64,000 nucleotides of DNA from Pyxidicoccus xibeiensis (GTDB taxonomy: Bacteria > Myxococcota > Myxococcia > Myxococcales > Myxococcaceae). Where the stretch lies: the NCBI RefSeq assembly GCF_024198175.1, contig NZ_JAJVKV010000001.1, positions 62,001 to 126,000 on the forward strand, in the 5' to 3' direction. This document shows, piece after piece, positions 8,358-18,314 of the stretch; the first letter of the stretch is position 1, and every line of letters starts with the position of its first letter. Made by a program: the position numbers and the translations under genes. The notes beneath the pieces are model-generated. The model had not been told where the DNA came from and ran no database searches. It worked only from the letters and a program-made list of their open reading frames with translations.

Positions 8358-8630
8358 GTGACAGGTTGGGTTGACAGGCTCCGGGGGCCGCATTACCTCC
8401 GGAGCCCGATGCTCGTGTTCGTTGCCACGTTCGAGACCTGTTGCCGAGGCCCGTGTTGTCCGGCCTCCACGGGTCCGTCCGTTCGCGCGCGCTGAGCGTC
8501 CTTCCGAAAGACACGGCTTCGCCTGTGGGCAGGCGGGTGACGGAGCGCCAGGCCCTGGCAGGGCCCCATGCGCACCGCCGCGAGCCCACGGTGGACATGA
8601 CAGCAATCGAGCAGCCCAGGTGGAGACACG
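8358..8630 (+). promoter_or_regulatory. Intergenic region before metN with hairpins and a TTGACA box
   Basis: The 273-bp gap contains TTGACA at 8371-8376 immediately followed by a hairpin (GGCTCCGG 8377-8384 with CCGGAGCC 8399-8406), and a second hairpin (CCCGTG 8450-8455 with CACGGG 8468-8473). The first hairpin could end the thrA operon; the TTGACA box could start a metNIQ transcript, though no good -10 is visible. I looked for a second SAM riboswitch here and did not find its conserved blocks. Confidence 0.4.
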
Positions 8631-9629
8631 GTGGTGATTGAGCTTCGAGGCATCAGCAAGGTGTACGGGCAGGGCGCGCGCGAGGTGACGGCCCTGCGGA
8701 ACGTGTCGCTCCGGGTGGAGTACGGCGAGGTGTTCGGAGTGCTCGGGCAGAGCGGCGCCGGCAAGTCCACGCTCATCCGCTGCGTCAACCTGCTGGAGCG
8801 CCCCACCGCGGGCGAGGTGCGGGTGGACGGGCGGGACATGCTGTCGCTCAGCCCCGGAGAGCTGCGCGAGGCCCGGCAGGGCATCGGGATGATCTTCCAG
8901 CACTTCAACCTCTTCACCTCGCGGACGGTGGCCGGCAACGTCGCCTGGCCGCTGGAGGTGGCGGGCTGCCCGCGCGAGTACATCCGCGAGCGGGTGGCGG
9001 AGCTGCTGGACCTGGTCGGGCTGTCCGACAAGGCGCTGGCGTATCCCTCGCAGCTCTCCGGCGGGCAGAAGCAGCGGGTGGGCATCGCCCGCGCCCTGGC
9101 GCCCCGCCCGCGCATCCTGCTGTCCGACGAGGCCACCTCCGCGCTGGACCCGGAGACGACGCGCTCGGTGCTCGGGCTGTTGCGAGACATCAACCGCCAG
9201 CTCGGGCTGACGGTGCTGCTCATCACCCACCAGATGGACGTGGTGAAGGCCATCTGCGACTCGGTGGCAGTGCTGGAGCAGGGGCGGCTGGTGGAGCAGG
9301 GCAAGGTGGTGGACCTCATCGCCCGTCCCGGCACACGGCTGCACGAGCTGTGCTACCCGCCCTTCGCCGAGCAGGCCGCCTCCGTGCATCCCGGAGGAAA
9401 ACGGGTCGAGCTGTCCCTGGTGGGCGAGCACTCCACCCGCCCCATCCTCACCACCCTGGCCCGGCGCTTCGGCGTGGATGCCTGGCTGCTGGAGGGCTCG
9501 ATGGAGCGCGTGGGGGACACCCGGGTGGGCCGGCTCCTCTTCGAGCTGACCGGGCCGCCCGAGGCCGTGGACGGAGCGCTGGGCTTCCTCCGCGAGCAGG
9601 GCCTGACGCTGGCGGTGCCCCGTGTCTAG
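8631..9629 (+). CDS. metN: Methionine ABC transporter ATP-binding protein
   Basis: This 332-aa ATPase drives methionine uptake. It has Walker A GQSGAGKST, Q-loop IFQHFNLF, signature LSGGQKQR, Walker B ILLSDEAT and H-loop ITHQMD, and ends with a NIL/ACT-like regulatory domain (about residues 250-332, RPILTTLARRFGVDAWLLEG) that is diagnostic for MetN among ABC ATPases and gives trans-inhibition by methionine. It starts with GTG at 8631 (a second GTG follows directly); GGAGA lies about five bases upstream. The stop overlaps the metI start by 8 bp. Confidence 0.92.
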   Translation: MVIELRGISKVYGQGAREVTALRNVSLRVEYGEVFGVLGQSGAGKSTLIRCVNLLERPTAGEVRVDGRDMLSLSPGELREARQGIGMIFQHFNLFTSRTVAGNVAWPLEVAGCPREYIRERVAELLDLVGLSDKALAYPSQLSGGQKQRVGIARALAPRPRILLSDEATSALDPETTRSVLGLLRDINRQLGLTVLLITHQMDVVKAICDSVAVLEQGRLVEQGKVVDLIARPGTRLHELCYPPFAEQAASVHPGGKRVELSLVGEHSTRPILTTLARRFGVDAWLLEGSMERVGDTRVGRLLFELTGPPEAVDGALGFLREQGLTLAVPRV

Positions 9630-10281
9630 CGAGCTGCTGCGCTCCCTGTGGGTGGCCACGGGAGAGACGCTCTACATGACGTCGGTGGCCGCCGTGCTGG
9701 TGTTGCTGGCCGGGCTGCCGCTGGGCGTGCTGCTGGTGGTGACGGACCGGGGTGGGCTGTGGGAGCGGCCGGGGCTGAACCGGGTGCTGGGGACGCTCGT
9801 CAACGTGGGCCGCTCCGTGCCGTTCATCATCCTGATGGTCGCCATCGTCCCGCTCACGCGGCTGCTGGTGGGGACCACTATCGGCACCACGGCCGCCATC
9901 GTGCCGCTGGTGGTGGCGGCGATTCCCTTCATGGGCCGCGTGGTGGAGCAGGCGCTGCGGGAGGTGGACTCCGGGCTGGTGGAGGCGGCCGTGGCCATGG
10001 GCGCCACGCACCGTCGCGTCATCCTCGGCGTCCTCATCCCGGAGGCGCTGCCGTCGCTGGTGCGGGGCACGTCGCTGATGGTCATCAGCCTGCTCGGCTA
10101 CAGCGCCATGGCGGGCGCGGTGGGCGGCGGCGGCCTGGGCGACCTCGCCGTGAAGTACGGCTACATGCGCTTTCGCACCGACGTGATGCTCGGCTGCCTC
10201 GTGGTGCTGCTGGTGCTGGTGCAGCTCGTCCAGTGGCTCGGGGATGGGCTGGCGTCGCGCTTCGACCGCACGGCTTCCTGA
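9622..10281 (+). CDS. metI: Methionine ABC transporter permease
   Basis: This 219-aa inner-membrane permease has five to six hydrophobic segments and the coupling-helix EAA loop EAAVAMGATHRRVILGVLIPEALPSLV. The phrase NVGRSVPFIILMVAIVPLTRL is characteristic of MetI. The GTG start at 9622 lies inside the end of metN, which indicates translational coupling, and metQ follows 23 bp after the stop. Confidence 0.92.
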   Translation: MSSELLRSLWVATGETLYMTSVAAVLVLLAGLPLGVLLVVTDRGGLWERPGLNRVLGTLVNVGRSVPFIILMVAIVPLTRLLVGTTIGTTAAIVPLVVAAIPFMGRVVEQALREVDSGLVEAAVAMGATHRRVILGVLIPEALPSLVRGTSLMVISLLGYSAMAGAVGGGGLGDLAVKYGYMRFRTDVMLGCLVVLLVLVQLVQWLGDGLASRFDRTAS

Positions 10282-10304
10282 CCTTTCTTCTGGAGAACCC
10301 AACC

Positions 10305-11135
10305 GTGAAACGTTCCATCGCAGTCCTGCTCACCCCGCTGTTGCTCTCCGCCGCCGTGCTGGTGGCCGGGTGCAAGCCGTCATCCTCCGAGAACGCCGCT
10401 GGCGGCGCCCGCACGCTGAAGGTCGGCGTCAACCCGGTGCCCCACGGAGAAATCCTGCGCGCGGCGGCGGCCGTGGCCCTTCGCGAGGGCGTGCGCGTCG
10501 AGGTGGTGGAGTTCACCGACTACGTGCAGCCGAACATCGCGCTCTCGGATGGACAGCTCGACGCCAACTACTTCCAGCACGTGCCCTATCTGGAGACCTT
10601 CAGCGCGGACCGGGGGCTCTCCCTGAGCAGCGCCGGGGCCGTGCACCTGGAGCCGCTGGCGCTCTACTCCACGAAGTACAGCCAGCTCGCGGAGCTGCCC
10701 GAGGGCTCGCAGGTCACCCTTCCCGCGGACCCGAGCAACGCGGCCCGTGCGCTCCGGCTGCTCGAAGCCCAGGGGCTGCTCCGGCTGCGTGAAGGCGCGG
10801 GAGCGACGGCCACCGTGCAGGACGTGGTGAGCAACCCGCGTGCGCTGGCGCTGCGGGAAATCGACGCCGAGCAGCAGCCGCGCACCCTGGAGGACGTGGC
10901 CGCCGCCGTCATCAACGGCAACTACTTCCTGGAGGCGCAGAAGCAGCTGAAGCTGGACGCGAAGGTGCTGGCGCGTGAGTCGCCCCGGGAGAACCCGTAC
11001 GCCAACGTGCTCGCCGTGCGGAAGGGCGATGAGGCGCGGCCCGAAATCCAGACGCTGTTGAAGGCACTCCGCTCCGAGGAGGTCCGGAAGTTCATCGAGT
11101 CCACCTACGGTGGCGCGGTGGTGCCGGCGTTCTGA
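10305..11135 (+). CDS. metQ: Methionine-binding lipoprotein
   Basis: This 276-aa substrate-binding protein of the metNIQ importer has a lipoprotein signal ending VLVAGC (Cys about residue 22) followed by the NLPA-family core: KVGVNPVPHGEILRAAA, LDANYFQHVPYLETF, VTLPADPSNAARALRLLE, and NPYANVLAVRKGDE near the C-terminus. The open frame continues far upstream within metI, but the GTG at 10305 with GGAGAA upstream is the start that gives the lipoprotein signal. Its last codons and stop lie in the first copy of a 75-bp imperfect tandem duplication (11113-11261). Confidence 0.92.
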   Translation: MKRSIAVLLTPLLLSAAVLVAGCKPSSSENAAGGARTLKVGVNPVPHGEILRAAAAVALREGVRVEVVEFTDYVQPNIALSDGQLDANYFQHVPYLETFSADRGLSLSSAGAVHLEPLALYSTKYSQLAELPEGSQVTLPADPSNAARALRLLEAQGLLRLREGAGATATVQDVVSNPRALALREIDAEQQPRTLEDVAAAVINGNYFLEAQKQLKLDAKVLARESPRENPYANVLAVRKGDEARPEIQTLLKALRSEEVRKFIESTYGGAVVPAF

Positions 11136-11261
11136 GCCTGGCCCGTGTCTGCGCCGCCCTGTCGCGCTCGGGCACCTCATACGCCATGCGCGGTGGTGCC
11201 GGCGTCCTGAGCGCGACACCGTCTGCGTGCGGCCTGTCGCCCTCGGGCACTTCTTACGCCA
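11113..11261. repeat. Imperfect tandem duplication (period 75 bp) spanning the metQ 3' end
   Basis: Copy 1 (11113-11186) and copy 2 (11188-11261) share GCGCGGTGGTGCCGGCGT, GTCTGCG, CCTGTCGC and CTCGGGCAC...TACGCCA blocks in the same order. Copy 1 contains the last codons and stop of metQ; copy 2 is non-coding and has drifted. The duplication sits between metQ and a convergent response-regulator gene. Confidence 0.75.
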
Positions 11262-11270
11262 GGCCAGGCA

Positions 11271-11289
11271 GCTCCCGGGTCCTGGGAGC
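11271..11289. terminator. Hairpin between convergent metQ and the sigma-54 response regulator
   Basis: GCTCCC (11271-11276) pairs with GGGAGC (11284-11289), with outer GGCA/TGCC bases able to extend the stem. It is placed seven bases before the stop of the leftward gene, so it could end transcription in both directions. There is no U-tract. Confidence 0.45.
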
Positions 11290-11295
11290 CGTGCC

Positions 11296-12716
<1,421 letters not shown>

Positions 12717-12720
<4 letters not shown>

Positions 12721-14177
12721 GCCATGGCCTCCTGTGCGGGCGAGGCCGGGGGCAGCCGCAGCGTGAAGCGCGCGCCTCCCAGCGGGCCCGTGTCCGCCTC
12801 AATCCGTCCGCCGTGCGCCTCCGCGATGGCCTGGCTCACCGCGAGCCCCAGCCCCGTCCCCGCCGGCTTCGTGGTGAAGAAGGGCTCGAAGAGGCGCGAC
12901 CGGTTCTCCGGCTTCACGCCGGGCCCGGAGTCCGACACCGCGACGCTCGCTCCGCCGTCCGGCGTCGACTCGATGTGCAGGACCACCGTGCCACCCTTTC
13001 CCGCGGCCTCCGCCGCGTTCTTCACCAGGTTGAGCAGCACCTGTCGCAGGCGTGGCGGCCACGCCCAGGCGGAGGCGTCTCCCTCCACGCGGACCTCCAC
13101 GTCGCCCAGGCGCGAGGACTCGCGCAGCCGGGCCACCACTTCCTCGCAGACCTCACGCAGGGGCACCTGCTCCACCGGGCCTCGCCCCGGACGGGAGAGG
13201 TCCAGCAGTCCCTCGACGATCTGCTGGCAGCGCACCGCTTCCTCCTCCACCACCTTCAGGTCCTCGGCGAGCGCGCCCTCCGCCTTGCGCTGGAGCAACC
13301 GCACATAGCCGAGGATGACGCCCAGCGGGTTGTTGATTTCGTGCGCCACACCCGCCGCGAGCCGGCCGATGCCCGCGAGCTTCTCGTGCTGGACGAGCTG
13401 GGCCTGGTGCGTGCGGAGCGCCTCCGTCATCCGGTTGAACTGCGCCGCGAGCTGGCCCAGCTCGCCCGGGTCGTCCTCGGGGATGCGGGCGTGCAGGTCG
13501 CCGCGAGCCAGCCGCGCCGCGCCCTCGGACAGCCGCGCCACCGGCCGCGCCACCGAGTTGCCGATGTAGATGCCCACGCCCACGGCGAACAGCGTGGCCC
13601 CGCCGAGGAACAGCACGGCCCACCGGAAGCTGGCGTGCTCCACGGCGCCCACGTGCTCCTCGAACGAGCCGATGGACGTGTCGAAGCGCCGCGCCAGCGC
13701 GTCCGCGCGCGCCTGGATGTGCGAGACGAGCTCCAGCGCGCGGCCATGCGCGGCGGTGACGGCAGCCTGGTCCTTCGCGAGCACGGCGGGCAGGAGCGTG
13801 TCGCGGTAGAGGCGGTCCAGCGCGTCGCCGTTCTCCTGGATGTCGGCGACCCAGGTCTGCTCCTGCGCATCCTGGGCCTGCTCGCGGAGCCGGCGGGTGA
13901 GCGCCTCCACGCGACCCCGTGCCTCGTCGTGGAAGCGCGCGTGGCTGGCATTGCCGAGGATGATGGTGTGCGCCAGGTGCGCGTACTGGTCCCTCACGGC
14001 GGTGGCCAGCTCCAGCGCGTCGCGCACCCGGCCGCCGGCCTCGCGAAGCTCGTGCGAGCCCGCGTGGATGTCCGTCAGCCGGGCGAGCGCGAAGCCGGAC
14101 GCGGCCGTGAACAGCGCCACCAGCGCGCCGAAGGCCAGGAGCAGCTTGCGGGTCGTCGAGCCGGAGGTGGAGAGCAT
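12717..14177 (-). CDS. Membrane sensor histidine kinase with HAMP domain
   Basis: This 486-aa protein has a first transmembrane helix near residues 10-30 (KLLLAFGALVALFTAASGFAL), a periplasmic helical sensor region of about 150 residues resembling a four-helix chemoreceptor-type domain, a second transmembrane helix (FRWAVLFLGGATLFAVGVGIYI), HAMP, the H-box GVAHEINNPLGVILGYVRLL and an HATPase domain (NLVKNAAEAA, DSGPGV, GTGLGLAVSQAI). The open frame extends to 14420, but ATG 14177 just before the first helix has GAGGG close upstream. It forms an operon with the sigma-54 response regulator (4-bp overlap). The signal sensed is unknown. Confidence 0.9.
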
Positions 14178-14311
14178 CCAGCCCTCTATATAGGGGAGAG
14201 AGGGGCCGGGCTGCTCACTGTGCGTCGGGAGGGTGCCCTCCGGGGCAGGTGGGGCGCGGGGAGGGCCCCGGATTAGGCTCGCCGGGTTGCTCGCTTCGCG
14301 GGGGAGCGCCG

Positions 14312-14521
14312 ATGCGATGCCCGGCCACGTGGGTCTGTATGTTGTCGCTTGCCCTGATGGGGTGTCCGGAGGTGCATCGACGCGGAGGCCTCGTGGACCG
14401 GGCCGCTCACAAGGATGCACTGGAACTCATTCCAGAGCATTGCACCGAGGCTCGGCGCGAGGAGCTCTGCGGAAATGGCAGAGAGGACAGTAGGGACTGT
14501 ATCGAGGAGTGCGGCGGATGA
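14312..14521 (+). CDS. Small lipoprotein (69 aa), function unknown
   Basis: ATG 14312 begins a 69-residue protein with a short signal peptide ending in the lipobox LALMGC, then a charged region with four further Cys residues (HCTEAR, ELCGNG, RDCIEECGG). The stop overlaps the next gene's ATG (ATGA at 14518-14521), which supports both as real and coupled. The frame is open from 14249, but only this start gives a lipoprotein signal. It is divergent from the two-component kinase gene. No family was recognised. Confidence 0.6.
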   Translation: MRCPATWVCMLSLALMGCPEVHRRGGLVDRAAHKDALELIPEHCTEARREELCGNGREDSRDCIEECGG

Positions 14522-15402
14522 CCTGGCACACCGCTGTCCGGACCCTCATCGCTGTCCTGGTCTCGCTACCGATGGTGCTGCTTCTTGGCGGCCTCCTCCG
14601 CCTGGGAGTGCCTGAGCACCACACGGAATACGGACGGCGCGTCGCGCCAATGCTCAGGAACGACGAACGAGAGGCACTGCAGAGCTATCGCCGCAATTGT
14701 ACGAAGGATGCCGACTGCGAGTTCCCCCTCGGCTGCCTGCTGGATGGCAGGGCCGGGGCCAACTACTGCATCGACAGCCGGTGCATGGCGGATGTGCAGT
14801 GCCAGGATGGAGAAGTCTGCCGGCTGCTGACAACCTTCGGCAACGGACCGCTGGTGGGCGTCTGTGTTCCGCTGGGAATCCGCAAGGAGGGCGAGAAGTG
14901 CGTCAGGATAGGCAGGGAGCGGGGCTCCACATGCGGCCCCGGCCTTACTTGCAGCGGGCTGAATGGCTTCTGTGCCCGCGCCTGCAGGAAGGAAGACCCG
15001 GAAAGCTGTCCGGAGAACTTCTTCTGCGCCGACACGGAGCTCGAGCCCTCGTGCCTTCCGACCTGCGAGAAGTCGGGATGTCCCGAGGGCCAGTACTGCA
15101 TCAAGTACAGGCAGGGTGCCTCGGCATGCGCGAAGGTCCACGGGTTCAACTGCCAGGAGACGCCGTGCCCAGCGGACGAGAAGTGCGAAGTGGACCATGA
15201 GCCGAGCATCCCGGCCACCGCGTGGATGCGCTGCAAGGAGTACTGCCGCGAGGACCCCAACGCCTGTCCCCCTGGGCTCATCTGCAACGGCTTCAGCTGC
15301 CACCCGCCGTGCGACCCCAACGGGCCCAACACCTGCGCGGAGGGCTATAGCTGCCAGAAGGACCGTCCCACGCGCCCGTGGGTCTGCCTCCCGGACTGGT
15401 AG
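14518..15402 (+). CDS. Cysteine-rich extracytoplasmic protein with EGF/Dickkopf-like repeats
   Basis: This 294-aa protein has an N-terminal transmembrane or signal-anchor helix (about residues 7-27), a linker, then about 250 residues with some 36 Cys residues in repeated units such as CTKDADCEFPLGC, CMADVQCQDGEVC, CPENFFC and CPPGLIC. Such disulfide-rich modules are common in secreted myxobacterial proteins of unknown function. It is translationally coupled to the small lipoprotein upstream (ATGA overlap), suggesting a cell-envelope complex. GTG 14509 is also in frame but ATG 14518 fits the overlap. No enzymatic motif is visible. Confidence 0.75.
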   Translation: MTWHTAVRTLIAVLVSLPMVLLLGGLLRLGVPEHHTEYGRRVAPMLRNDEREALQSYRRNCTKDADCEFPLGCLLDGRAGANYCIDSRCMADVQCQDGEVCRLLTTFGNGPLVGVCVPLGIRKEGEKCVRIGRERGSTCGPGLTCSGLNGFCARACRKEDPESCPENFFCADTELEPSCLPTCEKSGCPEGQYCIKYRQGASACAKVHGFNCQETPCPADEKCEVDHEPSIPATAWMRCKEYCREDPNACPPGLICNGFSCHPPCDPNGPNTCAEGYSCQKDRPTRPWVCLPDW

Positions 15403-15496
15403 CCAGCCCCCGCCTCCCCCTTGCGCCCCGCGCTCCTCCCGAGCATGACAGGGGCAGCCCTCATCCCACGGGCCCACGGAGCGGAGGAACAGTCAC

Positions 15497-16432
15497 ATGG
15501 CCTTGCGGTTCAAGAACCTCGACGGCAGCGGGCCGCAGCCGTTCGAACGGGTCTTCAAGTGGGCCATCGCGGACAAGCTCGCCGGCCGCCGCCGCAAGTC
15601 TCCGGACCGCGCGCCCGTCCCCCGCGTCGAGCCCGACCTCGCGCTCCTCGCCACGCCGCCAACCTCCGGAGAGGGCGCCCGCCTCACCTGGCTCGGCCAC
15701 GCCAGCTGGCTCGTCCAGCTCGACGGCGTGTCCCTCCTCATCGACCCCGTGCTGCGCGACGCCATCAACGTCGTCATCCACCGCAACGTCCCGCCCGGCG
15801 TCCCCGTGGAGAAGCTGCCGCCCATCACCGCCAGCCTCGTCTCGCACAACCACTACGACCACCTGGACCTGCCCACCCTCAAGGACGTGGGCGCCCCCAT
15901 CGTCACCGGCCTTGGCCACACGCCCGTCTTCCGCGGCTCGCGCCTGCCCGTCACGGAACTCGACTGGTGGCAGTCCACGAAGGTGGGCCCCGTCACCGTG
16001 CACTACGTGCCCTCGCAGCACTGGAGCCGCCGCGGCCTCAACGACGCCAACGAGATGCTCTGGGGCGGCTTCGTCGTGGAGGGCTCCAGCGCCCGCGTCT
16101 TCCACTCCGGCGACACCGCGTACTTCGACGGCTTCAAGGAGATTGGCCGCCGCTTCCCCGGCCTCGACGCCGCGCTGCTGCCCATTGGCGCGTATGACCC
16201 GTCCTGGTTCATGAGCAAGCAGCACATGAACCCCGAGGAGGCCGTCCAGGCCTTCGAGGACCTCGGCGCCACGCGCTTCCTCGCCATGCACTGGGGCACC
16301 TTCAAGCTCACGGACGAGCCGCTCGACGAGCCTCCCGTGCGCCTGGACGCGGAGTGGACCCGCCGGGGCTGGCCCCGCGAGCGCGTCCACGTCCTGCCCG
16401 TGGGCGGCACCCTCACCGTCCGCAACGGTTGA
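15497..16432 (+). CDS. MBL-fold metal-dependent hydrolase (UlaG / NAPE-PLD-like)
   Basis: This 311-aa metallo-beta-lactamase-fold hydrolase contains LTWLGHASWLVQLDG, the zinc motif SHNHYDHLD (HxHxDH), a further His region VPSQHWSRRG, HSGDTAYFDGFKEIG with the bridging Asp, and a distal LAMHWGTFKL. This arrangement is that of the NAPE-phospholipase-D/UlaG branch. There is no signal peptide, so it is probably cytoplasmic. GGAGG lies eleven bases before the ATG. The substrate cannot be inferred. Confidence 0.87.
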   Translation: MALRFKNLDGSGPQPFERVFKWAIADKLAGRRRKSPDRAPVPRVEPDLALLATPPTSGEGARLTWLGHASWLVQLDGVSLLIDPVLRDAINVVIHRNVPPGVPVEKLPPITASLVSHNHYDHLDLPTLKDVGAPIVTGLGHTPVFRGSRLPVTELDWWQSTKVGPVTVHYVPSQHWSRRGLNDANEMLWGGFVVEGSSARVFHSGDTAYFDGFKEIGRRFPGLDAALLPIGAYDPSWFMSKQHMNPEEAVQAFEDLGATRFLAMHWGTFKLTDEPLDEPPVRLDAEWTRRGWPRERVHVLPVGGTLTVRNG

Positions 16433-16463
16433 AACCCACCGGGGCCTGTGCTGAGCAAAGGGC

Positions 16464-18227
16464 ATGCTCCTGCCCACCCTGCTCGCCCTGGCCCTCACCC
16501 AGGCCCCACCTCCTCTCACCACGGTCGCGGAACAGAGCGGCTGGAAGCGCACCGGCCGCTACGCGGAGGTGGAGTCCCTCTGCCGCGACTTCGCCAGGAC
16601 GTACCCCGGCAAGGCCCGCTGCGACACGCTCGGCACCACGCCGGAAGGGCGCCCCATGCTCGCGCTCGTCGCCAGCGCGGACGGCACCCTCACCCCGGCC
16701 GCCGCGGTGAAGAAGGGCCGCCCCGTCGTCTTCTTCCAGGGCGGCATCCACGCCGGAGAGATTGACGGCAAGGACGCCGGCTTCTGGCTGCTGCGCGACG
16801 TCCTCTCCGGCAAGACGCTGCCCGGCGTCCTCCAGGGCGTCACCGCCGTCTTCGTCCCCGTCTTCAACGTGGACGGCCACGAGCGCTTCGGCCCCAACCA
16901 CCGCCCCAACCAGGTGGGCCCCGAGGAGATGGGCTGGCGCGCCACCGCGCACAACCTCAACCTCAACCGCGACTACGTGAAGGTGGACGCCCCGGAGATG
17001 GGGATGCTGCTGAAGTACCTCCACACGTGGGACCCGCTCGTCTACGTGGACCTGCACGTCACCAACGGCGCCAAGTTCGAGCCCGATGTCTCCGTGGGCC
17101 TGGAGCCGCAGAGGTCCGGCCCCCAGCCCCTGCGCGCCCTGGGCGTGAAGCTGCGCGAGGAGCTCTTCACCGAAATGGAGGCCCAGGGCCACCAGCCCCT
17201 GGACTTCTACCCGTCGTTCATCAATGACGATGAGCCGGCCTCCGGCTTCGCCTACGGCGTGCCTTCGCCGCGCTTCAGCCACGCGTACTGGGCCGCCTAC
17301 CACCGCTTCGGTGTGCTGGTGGAGACGCACTCGTGGAAGGACTACGCGCAGCGTGTGAAGGCCACGCGCAACGTGCTGGCGGGGCTGCTGCGCCTCGTCG
17401 CCCGGGACGGCGCCACCCTGCGCGCGGCGGTGAAGGCGGAGGACACGAAGGCCGAGTCCGGCGCGGTCCGCGAGGTGGTGGCCGCCTGGGAGAGCACCGG
17501 GAAGAGCCGCCCCCTCGCCTTCCGCGGCTATGCCTACGAGCGCGCCGCGTCCGACATCTCCGGCCAGCCCTGGATTCGCTACGACGACTCGAAGCCGCAG
17601 GTGTGGAACGTGCCCTACTTCGACGAAATCCGCCCGGCCCTGACGCTGACGCTGCCCTCGGGCGGCTACCTGGTGCCTCCCGCGCACGCCGCCCGGGTGG
17701 CGGAGAAGCTCACCGCCCACGGCCTGCGCTTCCAGCGCCTCACCCGCGCCGTGCCCGCCGTGGAGGCGGAGCTCTTCCGCGCCACCGAGGCCCGCTGGAG
17801 TCCCCAGTCCGTCGAGGGTCGGCAGATGCTCGCGGTGAAGGGCGCGTGGGAGAAGGGCACGCACGCGCTGCCCGAGGGCACGCTGTACGTGCCGGTGGCC
17901 CAGAAGGGCGTGCAGCTGGTGGCGCACCTGCTGGAGCCCACGGGCCCGGACTCGCTGGTGTCGTGGGGCCTGTTCAGCCCGCACTTCGAGCAGAAGGAGT
18001 ACATCGAGGACTACGTGCTGGAGCCCTTCGCCCGCGAGCTGCTGGCGAAGGACGCGAAGGTGAAGGCCGAGTGGGACGCGAAGCTGAAGGACGCCGCCTT
18101 CGCCAAGGACCCGCGCGCCCGCCTGCGCTTCTTCTACGAGCGCCACCCCGCCCGGGACCTCCGCCTGCGCGTCTACCCCGTGCTGCGCACCCAGGCCGCT
18201 CCCGCCGGGCTGGCGGCGGTGAAGTAG
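16464..18227 (+). CDS. M14-family zinc carboxypeptidase, exported
   Basis: This 587-aa protein has an N-terminal signal (MLLPTLLALALTQ) and an M14 peptidase domain. The zinc motif is GGIHAGEIDGKD (His96, Glu99), the third ligand is in YVDLHVTNG (His198), and the substrate region LNLNRDYVKVDAPEM and the catalytic glutamate in VLVETHSW complete the site. The C-terminal ~270 residues form a beta-rich accessory region. It likely removes C-terminal residues from peptides or trims peptidoglycan or prey peptides in the periplasm or outside; the substrate is not determined. It lies 31 bp after the MBL hydrolase and may be cotranscribed with it. Confidence 0.87.
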   Translation: MLLPTLLALALTQAPPPLTTVAEQSGWKRTGRYAEVESLCRDFARTYPGKARCDTLGTTPEGRPMLALVASADGTLTPAAAVKKGRPVVFFQGGIHAGEIDGKDAGFWLLRDVLSGKTLPGVLQGVTAVFVPVFNVDGHERFGPNHRPNQVGPEEMGWRATAHNLNLNRDYVKVDAPEMGMLLKYLHTWDPLVYVDLHVTNGAKFEPDVSVGLEPQRSGPQPLRALGVKLREELFTEMEAQGHQPLDFYPSFINDDEPASGFAYGVPSPRFSHAYWAAYHRFGVLVETHSWKDYAQRVKATRNVLAGLLRLVARDGATLRAAVKAEDTKAESGAVREVVAAWESTGKSRPLAFRGYAYERAASDISGQPWIRYDDSKPQVWNVPYFDEIRPALTLTLPSGGYLVPPAHAARVAEKLTAHGLRFQRLTRAVPAVEAELFRATEARWSPQSVEGRQMLAVKGAWEKGTHALPEGTLYVPVAQKGVQLVAHLLEPTGPDSLVSWGLFSPHFEQKEYIEDYVLEPFARELLAKDAKVKAEWDAKLKDAAFAKDPRARLRFFYERHPARDLRLRVYPVLRTQAAPAGLAAVK

Positions 18228-18248
18228 CGAAGGGCCCCACGAAGCAAA

Positions 18249-18282
18249 GACGCCCCGAGGCCACTCGAGGCCCCGGGGCGTC
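18249..18282. terminator. Bidirectional terminator hairpin between convergent genes
   Basis: GACGCCCC (18249-18256) pairs with GGGGCGTC (18275-18282), with an inner GAGGCC/GGCC stem. It lies 21 bp after the M14 peptidase stop and 32 bp before the stop of the leftward lipoprotein gene. Confidence 0.6.
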
Positions 18283-18314
18283 CGGTCCGTCTCACGCGAG
18301 AGGGCGCCGCGCCG

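Noticed and set aside
8358-8630. Possible second SAM riboswitch before metN
   Set aside because: The conserved AGAG, CAACC and AAGGTG blocks are not present in order; only simple hairpins and a TTGACA box are seen.
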